The translations under genes were made by a program, and so were the position numbers. DNA of 64,000 nt. Origin: an uncultured Bacteroidia bacterium. GTDB lineage: Bacteria; Bacteroidota; Bacteroidia; Bacteroidales; F082. The notes beneath the pieces are model-generated. The model worked only from the letters and a program-made list of their open reading frames with translations, was not told the DNA's origin and ran no database searches. Shown here piece by piece: positions 8,584-15,871 of the stretch. The stretch lies in contig CACYHX010000003.1 of NCBI GenBank assembly GCA_902774365.1, positions 57,551 to 121,550 of the forward strand, in the 5' to 3' direction. The first letter of the stretch is position 1. The number at the start of each line of letters is the position of its first letter.

Positions 8584-9617
8584 TGATGATGGGAATGCCT
8601 CCAAACAAATCAGGAATGCGAAATTCATCTATTGAACTGTTGCGCATTATTTCCATGCTTATGATAATAAGTATGCATGTGTTAGGTGCGCATTTTATGG
8701 AGCCTACAAAGCTTGCCGATCGAGAGTTTGTCCTCTTCATTAATTCATTTTGTAATGCAGGTGTTACTATCTTTGTTCTAATCTCTGGTTTCTATGGAAT
8801 TAGGTTTAAGATGGACAGATTGATGTATATGGCCAATCAGACTTGGTTCTATTCGTTGCTGTTGTTTGGAGTTGGTTTTCTGTTGTATCACAGATTCCTC
8901 AGGGTGGATTTGATCAGAACCATTTTCCCCATAGTCACAAATAAGTATTGGTTTATTACCTCGTATATCATTCTGTTTGTGGCTTCGCCACACCTGAATA
9001 CTTGTTTGGACAATATGACCCAAAAGACGTATGCTGCGTTCCTGGCTTTCATGCTTTTTATATTTGTTGTGGCTCCCACTTTATTGAAATTCGAGATCAC
9101 TTGTGATGGCGGAAAAGGCCCAATCAACATGATTGTCGTATACATGACCGGCTATTACTTTAAGCGTTTCGACTTTCCTGCTTTAATTAAGAAATACGCT
9201 ATTGTTATCCTTATTTTGTCTTTTCTTGTCGTGTTTATTGCGAGTAGTTGGCAGTCATTTGGCAACCCTTGGATGAGTAGGGGCCTTTTCAGGGATAACA
9301 GTTTGTTCATATTGCTGATAGCCGTCTCCTTGTTCTATCTCTTTAGCAAGATGTCCTTTTATAGTGCGATGGTCAATGAAGTCGCTAAACTGACATTGGG
9401 TGTTTATCTTGTACAAGAGACTTTGAAACTCTGGATCCCCAAGTTTACGGATAATATCTTCTTGTATTGGGCAGGATCTTTATTTGGATTATACCTTATA
9501 AGCCTTTTGGTGGAGTTTCTAAAAGTCCGACTCCTTGATGGATGGTTTAGACGACTTTCTTCATGGGAGTGTATGATGATAGGAAAGGTGTTGAAATTAG
9601 AAGATGATGTAAAATGA
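8580..9617 (+). CDS. acyltransferase-3 family membrane protein (O-acetyltransferase-like)
   Basis: About 345 residues with nine to ten hydrophobic spans. The N-terminus shows the family start R-N-S-S-I-E-L-L-R-I-I-S-M followed by S-M-H-V, where the histidine after the first span is usually followed by another histidine (HH) but here is H-V. The C-terminal span contains L-G-V-Y-L-V-Q-E, the position of the conserved I-Y-x-x-H block. Such enzymes pass an acetyl group across the inner membrane to sugars. Four consecutive ATG codons begin at 8580; the first forms an ATGA overlap with the asnB stop, so coupling is likely and the exact start is uncertain by a few residues. Its own stop overlaps the start of a truncated GT2 remnant. 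Confidence 0.8.
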   Translation: MMMMGMPPNKSGMRNSSIELLRIISMLMIISMHVLGAHFMEPTKLADREFVLFINSFCNAGVTIFVLISGFYGIRFKMDRLMYMANQTWFYSLLLFGVGFLLYHRFLRVDLIRTIFPIVTNKYWFITSYIILFVASPHLNTCLDNMTQKTYAAFLAFMLFIFVVAPTLLKFEITCDGGKGPINMIVVYMTGYYFKRFDFPALIKKYAIVILILSFLVVFIASSWQSFGNPWMSRGLFRDNSLFILLIAVSLFYLFSKMSFYSAMVNEVAKLTLGVYLVQETLKLWIPKFTDNIFLYWAGSLFGLYLISLLVEFLKVRLLDGWFRRLSSWECMMIGKVLKLEDDVK

Positions 9618-9676
9618 TACTCTCCATTATTACCATCAATCTAACAACAAGTGGGTCTCTAAAACCTTGTGCCTAA
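9614..9676 (+). pseudogene. 5' remnant of a GT2 glycosyltransferase gene
   Basis: A 20-codon open frame starts with an ATGA overlap on the previous stop and reads M-I-L-S-I-I-T-I-N before diverging and stopping. These nine residues are identical to the start of the intact GT2 gene at 15022, and the first 27 bases differ there at only three positions. Such short frames are not functional; the overlap shows it was once the next gene of the operon. The rest of the gene is missing and is replaced by unrelated DNA carrying the MaoC gene. Confidence 0.6.
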
Positions 9677-9787
9677 CAAGGATATGGCTTAGCTTTATTG
9701 TGGATAATAATTATCGTTTCCCTATATTTTTTGTCTTGGCGAGAAAATGATTCTCAAATTGGTGCCGCTTGAAACGTGAATCAAACC

Positions 9788-10192
9788 ATGCGTTACGAAG
9801 ACCTAAAAATTGGTATGTCCTGCTCCATGTCGAAGTCGTTTAGCTCCGACGAGGTGGAGGCGTTCTCGAAGTTATCGATGGATATCAATCCTTTGCATCT
9901 TGATGCGGGCTATGCTGAGAAGTCGATGTTCGGCAAGCGGATTGTGCACGGCTTTCTGACGGCTTCGCTGTTTAGCGCCATCATCGGCACGAAGTTACCA
10001 GGCGAAGGTTCCATCTACTTGAAACAAGGCATGAGTTTCCTGCGCCCGGTGTTTCACGACCAATGGGTTACGGCAACGGTCACTGTTAAGGAACTGTTTC
10101 CCGAAAAGCACAGGGTGCTGCTCGAGACAATTTGCAAAGACGAATCTGGCTTGGTGCTCATCACTGGTACGGCTTTGGTGAAACTACCTTGA
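9788..10192 (+). CDS. MaoC-like (R)-specific enoyl-CoA hydratase/dehydratase
   Basis: About 134 residues with a single hot-dog fold domain. The hydratase-2 motif is seen as S-x-D-I-N-P-L-H-L-D near residue 35, holding the catalytic Asp and His, followed by F-G-K-R-I-V-H-G-F, matching the conserved G-x-x-x-H-G. Family members hydrate trans-2-enoyl-CoA to (R)-3-hydroxyacyl-CoA, or use related thioesters. The ATG at 9788 is preferred; a GTG at 9776 adds four residues. It is isolated among polysaccharide genes, with 111 bases of non-coding DNA before it and pseudogene debris after it, so it may have arrived with a transferred segment. A role in making an unusual acyl group for the polysaccharide is possible but unsupported. 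Confidence 0.8.
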   Translation: MRYEDLKIGMSCSMSKSFSSDEVEAFSKLSMDINPLHLDAGYAEKSMFGKRIVHGFLTASLFSAIIGTKLPGEGSIYLKQGMSFLRPVFHDQWVTATVTVKELFPEKHRVLLETICKDESGLVLITGTALVKLP

Positions 10193-10211
10193 TTTTTTTA
10201 TTAGTTTTTAT

Positions 10212-10226
10212 GATAGCAAAGCTATC
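10212..10226 (+). terminator. short hairpin after the MaoC gene
   Basis: Arms GATAGC and GCTATC flank a three-base loop, 19 bases past the maoC stop and just after a T-rich stretch. The stem is only six pairs and has no long T-run behind it, so termination is a weak suggestion. Confidence 0.25.
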
Positions 10227-10373
10227 TTGTTGACCAAGACTTGATTGCATAGTGGAAAGGTGTTTGTGAGATTTTGAATCAAAGCATCGGTGTATTGTAT
10301 GATAAAAACGGAAAATTTGAAGGTTTTTCAACAAGAATCGCAGATTTTATTAAAGCCTAGAAATAAACGAGTT

Positions 10374-10472
10374 ATGAATAGAGGGCTGCAAAATACTGAT
10401 GGTTTGATTTCTCATATCAATGAGCTTCGAAAGACAATTCAAATTGTTGCTGGGTCGCGATTGGTTTTATGA
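10374..10472 (+). pseudogene. N-terminal remnant of an AAA_14/DUF4143 ATPase
   Basis: A 32-codon frame that matches the first residues of the intact ATPase at 13832: L-Q-N-T-D-G-L-I-S-H-I-N-E-L-R-K against L-Q-N-D-N-L-I-S-N-I-S-E-P-R-K, and I-Q-I-V-A-G against I-Q-V-V-A-G. The match stops exactly before the Walker A loop (G-P-R-Q-V-G-K-T in the intact gene). The 60 bases upstream also resemble the region upstream of the intact gene, including the phrase AAGAATCGCAGATTTT and the spacing to the start. It is a broken copy, not a gene. Confidence 0.65.
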
Positions 10473-10579
10473 ACGGTGTATTGGAGACCAAGCATCGATA
10501 TGTTTGCGTCACTCGGGTTCGTCGTTTCGGCAAATCGATGATGGCCAAAATGCTTTATGCATATTATTACAAGTATTGA
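10469..10579 (+). pseudogene. N-terminal remnant of an AAA-ATPase-like (PF09820-type) protein
   Basis: A 36-codon frame overlapping the previous remnant by four bases. It reads N-G-V-L-E-T-K-H-R-Y-V-C-V-T-R then V-R-R-F-G-K-S-M-M-A-K-M-L-Y-A-Y-Y. This is the P-loop region of the AAA-ATPase-like family common in Bacteroidota (typical form R-P-R-R-F-G-K-S/T, then a short helix and A-Y-Y). Everything after the A-Y-Y helix is missing. The pair of remnants is therefore a fusion of the starts of two different ATPase genes, most simply left by recombination. Confidence 0.6.
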
Positions 10580-10605
10580 GACTCAGGTGTCCTTTTTGAA
10601 AATTT

Positions 10606-11004
10606 ATGGATATTCGAAATCCAAAATATGCGGAATTTTTTCGTTTTTGTTTGGTTGGAGTTGTTGCTACAATACTTCACTATGGCATTTATTTGCTCAT
10701 CCTTAAGGTTTTCAATATTGATAGCCTGATTGGGGAGAATGTGGCTTATTCCATCGGTTATTTGCTTAGTTGGTGCGCTAATTTATGGCTTACCGCAAAG
10801 TTTACTTTCAAAGAAAAAGTGACAGTGAAAAGAGGAATAGGCTTTGCGGTCTCCCATGCTGTCAACTATGTTTTGCATCTTTTGTTTTTGAATTTGTTTT
10901 TGTCATTTGGAGTGTCAAGTCAGGTGGCTCCAATTCCAGTTTATTGTATTGTAGTCCCAATCAATTTTCTTTTGGTTAGAACTGTATTTAAAAAACTTAA
11001 TTGA
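10606..11004 (+). CDS. gtrA: GtrA family membrane protein
   Basis: A 132-residue protein with four hydrophobic spans. It shows the GtrA pattern: F-x-R-F-C-L-V-G-V-V-A-T in the first span, then N-V-A-Y-S-I-G-Y-L-L-S-W near residue 45 followed by N-x-W-x-T-x-K-F-T-F. GtrA proteins are thought to help flip polyprenyl-phosphate-linked sugars across the inner membrane. It overlaps the following GT2 gene by one base (TGATG), and the two with the next large membrane protein form a GtrA-GtrB-GtrC-like trio, as in phage serotype-conversion cassettes. The trio is noticeably more AT-rich than its flanks. Family call secure; the partner sugar is unknown. Confidence 0.85.
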   Translation: MDIRNPKYAEFFRFCLVGVVATILHYGIYLLILKVFNIDSLIGENVAYSIGYLLSWCANLWLTAKFTFKEKVTVKRGIGFAVSHAVNYVLHLLFLNLFLSFGVSSQVAPIPVYCIVVPINFLLVRTVFKKLN

Positions 11005-11939
11005 TGAAAATAATAAGTTTATTAGTGCCATGCTACAACGAAGAGCAGTCTTTGCCATTTTTGTATGAAGAGATTGTGAAAGTAATTAATGAACTTCCCG
11101 AGTATGAATGGGAGTTGCTGTTTGTCAATGATGGCAGTAAAGACGGTACTTTGGATTGCCTTATTGGGCTTCGAAATAAGGACAAAAGGGTGAACTATTT
11201 GGATTTGAGCCGCAATTTTGGGAAAGAAAATGCTATGCTGGCAGGTTTTGATTATGCCAAAGGAGACGCAGTGATTATTATGGATGCAGATTTGCAACAT
11301 CCCCCTATGGTTATTCCACAAATGCTCAAAAAATGGGAGGAGGGGTATGATGATGTTTACGCTAGGAGGAAAACGAGAGGGAGTGAGTCTTGGATTCGAA
11401 AAAAATTGACCAACTATTACTACAAGATACTGCAAAATAGTTCGAGAATGGATGTTCTTCCTAATGTGGGCGATTTTCGTTTGTTAGACCGCAAATGCAT
11501 TAACGCTTTGCGTCAAATGCGAGAGTCTGGTCGCTACACTAAAGGTATGTATTGCTACATAGGATTCAAGAAGGTAGGGGTCGAGTTTGAGACACAAAAT
11601 AGGATCTCGGGAACGTCAAGCATGAGTTATCGGAAATTGGCGAATCTGGCATTGGAAGGTGTTACCTCGTTTACGACAGCACCTTTGCGATGGGCAACTT
11701 TTATCGGAATAATTGTCTCCTTATTTGCATTCGCATACATGGTTTTCGTAATACTAAAAGCGGCTTTGTATGGTGATCCAGTACGTGGTTATCCAACATT
11801 GCTCACCGTAATACTCTTTTTGGGTGGAGTTCAGTTGTTTACCATTGGCATTATTGGAGAGTATTTGGCCAAGGTTTTTGTCGAAGTGAAAAATAGGCCG
11901 GTATATTTTGTAAGGGATTATAATGGGGAGAAACAGTAA
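11004..11939 (+). CDS. gtrB: GtrB-like polyprenyl-phosphate glycosyltransferase (GT2)
   Basis: About 311 residues: an N-terminal GT2 domain and two C-terminal membrane spans, the layout of GtrB/DPM1-like enzymes that load a sugar from UDP- or GDP-sugar onto undecaprenyl phosphate on the cytoplasmic face. Motifs: L-V-P-C-Y-N-E-E at the start, F-V-N-D-G-S-K-D-G-T near residue 40, I-M-D-A-D-L-Q-H-P-P near residue 92 for the metal, and R-x-S-G-x-S-x-M-S-Y near residue 200. The ATG at 11004 overlaps the gtrA stop. Its product would be the donor for the membrane protein encoded next. Confidence 0.88.
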   Translation: MKIISLLVPCYNEEQSLPFLYEEIVKVINELPEYEWELLFVNDGSKDGTLDCLIGLRNKDKRVNYLDLSRNFGKENAMLAGFDYAKGDAVIIMDADLQHPPMVIPQMLKKWEEGYDDVYARRKTRGSESWIRKKLTNYYYKILQNSSRMDVLPNVGDFRLLDRKCINALRQMRESGRYTKGMYCYIGFKKVGVEFETQNRISGTSSMSYRKLANLALEGVTSFTTAPLRWATFIGIIVSLFAFAYMVFVILKAALYGDPVRGYPTLLTVILFLGGVQLFTIGIIGEYLAKVFVEVKNRPVYFVRDYNGEKQ

Positions 11940-11943
11940 CAAT

Positions 11944-13626
11944 ATGGATACGAAAGAGTGTAATAAAAGCAAAAGCGTATTATTGATTAGTTATATTGCT
12001 TTTGTCTTTGTAATAGTGGTTTTCTATGTCATTAGCCGTTGCGGTTATCTGTGGAGTGACGATTATGCAATGGGATATGGAGACAATTACTCTTTTGTTG
12101 ATGTTCTGAAGCAAACCAAATGGTTTTATTTTCATTTAGGAGGACGATATCTGTCCGTTGCAGCTCAATACATGTTTGATGGGCTTTTGGGGAACAAGAT
12201 TTGGTATGATATTGTAAATACGGTGTTTTTTTCTTTTTTTATTATGATTTGCGGGAAGTTGGTGAATACAAGTAGAGCTGGGGGGCACACGCTATTATTT
12301 GTATTGCTGTTTTGGCTTCTTTGCCCGGTTCCTAGGGAAACATTGTTTTGGATTGCAGGCTCTACGACTTATTTGTGGGCCCATTCATTGACTTTTCTCT
12401 TCCTTTTGGTTTTTATAAAATGTAAAAACAAAGATTACAGTTGGCTAGGTAAATTGGGATTGTTCTTTCTTTCATTTTTTTCCCCAACGGAATTTATAGC
12501 AGGGGTTTCTATTTGCGGTGCTTTTGTTGTCTATTATTTGTGCCATGTCAAAGAATTCAAAGGGAATGCGGTTCCCTTGGTTGTTGGATTTGTTATTGGG
12601 ACTTTGGTACTTATGCTTGCTCCTGGCAATTTTGCTCGGATGCATGCGAGTGAACAGAATTCTTTTTTCTTGTGGACGAATCTGAAAGAATTGATCCTCC
12701 ATTTTCCTAAAGAAATCATAAAATATAAGGCATTATGGTTGTTTTTGGTTGTTATGCTTTTAGGAGTGAAAAGAGATAATGAACTGACAAAAAAATGGAT
12801 GCGTGGCAATTGGGTTTTACTCTTATCGCTTGCATGGAGCATTGTTGCGTTCAGTGTGGTTTTTAGACCTTACCAAAGAGCTTTGTTTTTTACGGAAACA
12901 CTATCAATCATTCTGCTGTTACGCTTTTTTACTGATGATTCAATTGTTGCCATGATAGAACCTTTTTCGGCTCGTTTGAAAGTAATGTTTGGAGAAAAAG
13001 CGTTTGCCTCAAGATATTGGCTTGTTGGATCGTTGCTTTTTGCCATTTTTTTGGTGGATGCGAGTTTTGCTATAAAAGAAACTGTCAGGCAAAAGAACAA
13101 CAATAATAGATTGTTAAGTGAGATTGCCGCAGCTGGTGGCGTCGCCGCAGTTGACTATCCGTTATCGTCTCATCGTATGGCCTATGCACCCGACTATCCG
13201 AAATGGAGTTGGCCAGGTATTGCTTATCAGTTAGGTTTGGACTCAGTGCATGTCTATCCGTATTTTTGTCAAGATAAATATTACAGGACTTCTCCTTTGG
13301 GCGATAGGGTTTGGCTTGATAAACAAGGATTGGCGGATGTCAATCCAAATTATCATTTATCAAAGAATTGCATGTTGTTTTTCCGTATTCCGGTTGAGGA
13401 ATTGCAAGACAATCAACAAGTCGTTTTCAAAATTTCTTATTCTCGTCCGCACAAATGGTGGAAGGAATGGTTGGATAAATATCGGAACTATGTTTATGAA
13501 AGAGAGTCTGTCGTGAGACGAGATAAGCCAGATGAGGTGTTCGATGGATATAATTTTTATGTTGTATGGTTTTTAAAGGAAAATGCCAAAAACATTAATG
13601 CTGTGGAAATAGAAATGCATCATTGA
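11944..13626 (+). CDS. large polytopic membrane protein, DUF6056-like / GtrC-position glucosyltransferase candidate
   Basis: About 560 residues with ten or more hydrophobic spans in the first 390 residues and a soluble, periplasmic-looking C-terminal domain. Just after the first span comes W-S-D-D-Y-A-M-G, an acidic motif in the first outer loop, which is where GT-C glycosyltransferases hold their catalytic Asp; then G-G-R-Y and a P-R-E-T-x-F-W segment, features of the DUF6056 group. Sitting third behind gtrA and gtrB, it is the best candidate for the transferase that moves the lipid-linked sugar onto the polysaccharide outside the membrane (role of GtrC/GtrII). I use the ATG at 11944; 11923 is an in-frame alternative. 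Sequence is strongly AT-rich. The enzymatic role is inference from topology and context. Confidence 0.65.
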   Translation: MDTKECNKSKSVLLISYIAFVFVIVVFYVISRCGYLWSDDYAMGYGDNYSFVDVLKQTKWFYFHLGGRYLSVAAQYMFDGLLGNKIWYDIVNTVFFSFFIMICGKLVNTSRAGGHTLLFVLLFWLLCPVPRETLFWIAGSTTYLWAHSLTFLFLLVFIKCKNKDYSWLGKLGLFFLSFFSPTEFIAGVSICGAFVVYYLCHVKEFKGNAVPLVVGFVIGTLVLMLAPGNFARMHASEQNSFFLWTNLKELILHFPKEIIKYKALWLFLVVMLLGVKRDNELTKKWMRGNWVLLLSLAWSIVAFSVVFRPYQRALFFTETLSIILLLRFFTDDSIVAMIEPFSARLKVMFGEKAFASRYWLVGSLLFAIFLVDASFAIKETVRQKNNNNRLLSEIAAAGGVAAVDYPLSSHRMAYAPDYPKWSWPGIAYQLGLDSVHVYPYFCQDKYYRTSPLGDRVWLDKQGLADVNPNYHLSKNCMLFFRIPVEELQDNQQVVFKISYSRPHKWWKEWLDKYRNYVYERESVVRRDKPDEVFDGYNFYVVWFLKENAKNINAVEIEMHH

Positions 13627-13634
13627 TATCTGTA

Positions 13635-13685
13635 ATGTGTCTTTCCCTTTTCATCATCAACCGTAACAACACCGCAATTGCTCTT
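13635..13685 (+). pseudogene. second degenerate 5' remnant of a GT2 glycosyltransferase gene
   Basis: Eight bases after the previous stop, the sequence reads M-C-L-S-L-F-I-I-N-R-N-N-T-A-x-A-L, which lines up with M-I-L-S-I-I-T-I-N-R-N-N-A-A-G-L at the start of the intact gene at 15022. The identity ends after about 17 codons, where a run of AT-rich repeats begins. It is too short and altered to be a gene. Together with the remnant at 9614 it marks recombination at the same point of the same gene type. Confidence 0.5.
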
Positions 13686-13721
13686 TCGTTATTTGTCAAA
13701 ATCACAGTGATTTTGGCAAGA

Positions 13722-13801
13722 TTTGAAGATTTTTTTAATAAGAATCGCAGATTTTTTCATAGACTTTTGAAGATTTTTTTAATAAGAATCGCAGATTTTT
13801 T
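13722..13801 (+). repeat. pair of identical 36-bp direct repeats
   Basis: Two exact copies (13722-13757 and 13766-13801) of a T-rich 36-mer containing AATAAGAATCGCAGATTT, separated by eight bases. The second copy runs straight into the -7 box of the downstream ATPase. A diverged copy lies at about 10307, upstream of the truncated ATPase remnant. The unit therefore travels with this ATPase family's promoter region. Confidence 0.85.
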
Positions 13802-13802
13802 A

Positions 13803-13810
13803 TATCTTTG
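13803..13810 (+). promoter_or_regulatory. Bacteroidota-type -7 box (TATCTTTG) for the ATPase gene
   Basis: TATCTTTG fits TAnnTTTG, 22 bases before the ATG, and is followed by GCAG as is common at such promoters. No TTG -33 element is visible at the usual distance; the repeat lies there instead. Confidence 0.55.
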
Positions 13811-13831
13811 CAGCCTAAAAATAAATGAGTT

Positions 13832-15019
13832 ATGATTAGGAGGCTACAAAACGATAATTTGATTTCAAATATCAGCGAACCTCGAAAGGCTATTCAGGTT
13901 GTGGCAGGTCCTCGGCAGGTGGGGAAAACCACCATGGTGAAGCAGGTGCTGAATGAAATCACTATTCCGTCGTTGTTCTTCAATGCCGATGGAGTTGCGC
14001 ACGACGACAATACATGGATTGCTGCCCGTTGGGAGGATGCCCGTGCGCAGATGCGGTTCGGACAAAACCACGAGTTTCTGCTCGTTTTTGATGAGATCCA
14101 TAAAATCGACAACTGGAGCGAACAAGTGAAGAGGGAATGGGATGCTGATACCTTCAACGATGTGAATCTGAAGGTGATCCTGCTTGGCTCTTCTCGCTTA
14201 CTGCTGAAGAAGGGACTGACGGAGTCGCTCGCTGGTCGTTTTGAGCTGCTGCCCATGACGCATTGGTCCTATCGGGAAATGCATGAAGCTTTTGGGTGGG
14301 ACATTAACCAATATGTTTATTTTGGCGGCTATCCTGGCAGCGCGGCCTATATGTCCAACGAGACCCGCTGGCGGCGCTATATGCGCGATTCCATTGTCGC
14401 GCCAGCCATCGAGAAGGACGTGTTGCAGACCACATATATCTACAAGCCAGCCCTGATGCACCAGCTCTTCCATCTCGGCTGTGCCTATTCAGCGGAACAA
14501 TTGTCGTACAACAAAATGCTGGGCCAACTGCAGGATGCAGGCAATGCCACCACGTTGGTCAACTACCTCGAGGTGTTGGGCGAGAGCAAGCTGCTTATCG
14601 GTTTGCAGAAATATGCAGTCGACAAGTCGCGAAAATACCGCTCCATACCCAAATTGCAAGTGTTTAACAATGCGTTGCTTACCGTGATGACGGATGGCAT
14701 GACCTACGAGAAGGCCTACACGCATCCCACTTTATGGGGGCGTTGGGTGGAGTCAGCAGTGGGCTGTTATCTTCTGGACAAGGCTGACGAGTTGGAATAC
14801 AAGTTGTATTATTGGAGGGAAAGTAATGAGGAAGTCGACTTCGTGATTGCCCGAGGCGAAAGTCTGGTCGCCATAGAGGTGAAAAGCGGCAGAAGGCAGC
14901 ACAACACAGGACTGAGTACTTTCCGTGAAATGTATCATCCTCAGTATTCCATGGTGGTCGGCGGCGATGCCATGCCCCTTGAAAAGTTTTTTACAGGCAA
15001 TTTGTCTAATTTGCTGTGA
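13832..15019 (+). CDS. AAA_14 / DUF4143 ATPase
   Basis: A 395-residue protein. The N-terminal AAA domain has Walker A G-P-R-Q-V-G-K-T near residue 28 and Walker B L-L-V-F-D-E-I-H-K near residue 86, with a sensor-like L-x-G-S-S-R-L near residue 117. The C-terminal DUF4143 domain ends with a nuclease-like stretch, E-E-V-D-F-V-x11-A-I-E-V-K-S-G, resembling the PD-(D/E)XK core. The family is widespread and often multi-copy in Bacteroidota; its cellular role is not settled. It has its own promoter, does not belong to the polysaccharide operon, and sits where a GT2 start has been copied, which suggests a mobile or recombination-prone unit. The gene looks intact. Confidence 0.85.
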   Translation: MIRRLQNDNLISNISEPRKAIQVVAGPRQVGKTTMVKQVLNEITIPSLFFNADGVAHDDNTWIAARWEDARAQMRFGQNHEFLLVFDEIHKIDNWSEQVKREWDADTFNDVNLKVILLGSSRLLLKKGLTESLAGRFELLPMTHWSYREMHEAFGWDINQYVYFGGYPGSAAYMSNETRWRRYMRDSIVAPAIEKDVLQTTYIYKPALMHQLFHLGCAYSAEQLSYNKMLGQLQDAGNATTLVNYLEVLGESKLLIGLQKYAVDKSRKYRSIPKLQVFNNALLTVMTDGMTYEKAYTHPTLWGRWVESAVGCYLLDKADELEYKLYYWRESNEEVDFVIARGESLVAIEVKSGRRQHNTGLSTFREMYHPQYSMVVGGDAMPLEKFFTGNLSNLL

Positions 15020-15021
15020 CT

Positions 15022-15867
15022 ATGATACTCTCCATCATTACCATTAACCGGAACAACGCTGCAGGTCTTGAAAAGACCATGCGAAGCGTGGCTGCTCAAA
15101 CTTTCAAGGAACTTGAGTACATCGTCATAGATGGTGCATCAACCGATGGCAGCGTGGAAGTGATAAAAAGCTTGGAATCAGAGTTCGCCCATCTGAAGTG
15201 GGTTTCGGAGCCTGATGCGGGCATCTATAATGCCATGAACAAAGGACTTCGCATGGCATCGGGCGACTATATCCAAATCCTTAATTCGGCGGACTGCTTG
15301 GCCGCCCCTGAGGTGACCGAGCGGATGTTGGAAGAACTGGAAAAACAAGGTTATCCTTCCATCCTCTACGGCAATATGGTGAAGTGTTTCTCCGATGGAC
15401 GCAAGATGGTTGACAAATGCTTTGCTGGTCAGGAAATCACCATGCTCGGTATGTACACGGGAACGTTGAACCACGACCCGGCATACATCCGTCGCGACTT
15501 GTTTGAGAAATATGGTTGTTACGATGAGAGTTTGAAAATTGTTTCAGATTGGAAATGGTATTTGCAAGCCCTCATTCTCGGTGACGAAAAACCGCAATAT
15601 GTGGATATGGATGTCACCTTGTTTGATATGACAGGCATCAGTGAAACCAATAAAGAGTTGGACAAAAAAGAGCGTGAAATGGTTTTGGAACAGCTGTTCC
15701 CCAAGGCTGTTGTCGGCGATTATGAGCGTTTCGCTTTCCCCATCAGCCAAATCAAGCGGTTGCAACGGCATCCTTGGGCTTACAAGTTGATGTGGTTTGT
15801 TGAGCGTTGCCTTTTTAAGATGGAAAAGCGCAAGAATAGGAAAACTGCTATCGTAAGATACGAATAA
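15022..15867 (+). CDS. GT2 family glycosyltransferase (WcaA-like)
   Basis: About 281 residues. It begins I-L-S-I-I-T-I-N-R-N-N, has Y-I-V-I-D-G-A-S-T-D-G-S near residue 36, S-E-P-D-A-G-I-Y-N-A-M-N-K-G near residue 65 and I-Q-I-L-N-S-A-D near residue 90 in the place of the DXD motif. The S-E-x-D-x-G-I-Y-D/N-A-M-N-K-G block is characteristic of a branch of GT2 enzymes found in O-antigen and colanic-acid loci. I take the ATG at 15022, two bases after the ATPase stop; a GTG at 15016 overlaps that stop. Copies of its first 9 to 17 codons occur at 9614 and 13635. The next gene begins four bases after its stop. Confidence 0.87.
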   Translation: MILSIITINRNNAAGLEKTMRSVAAQTFKELEYIVIDGASTDGSVEVIKSLESEFAHLKWVSEPDAGIYNAMNKGLRMASGDYIQILNSADCLAAPEVTERMLEELEKQGYPSILYGNMVKCFSDGRKMVDKCFAGQEITMLGMYTGTLNHDPAYIRRDLFEKYGCYDESLKIVSDWKWYLQALILGDEKPQYVDMDVTLFDMTGISETNKELDKKEREMVLEQLFPKAVVGDYERFAFPISQIKRLQRHPWAYKLMWFVERCLFKMEKRKNRKTAIVRYE

Positions 15868-15871
15868 GACG

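Noticed and set aside
13722-13801. Possible CRISPR because of two identical 36-bp repeats
   Set aside because: Only two copies, an 8-base gap instead of a 30 to 40 base spacer, T-rich sequence and no cas genes.
13832-15019. Transposase or integrase as explanation for the patchwork region
   Set aside because: The only intact protein there is a DUF4143 ATPase; no DDE or tyrosine/serine recombinase motif and no terminal inverted repeats were seen.
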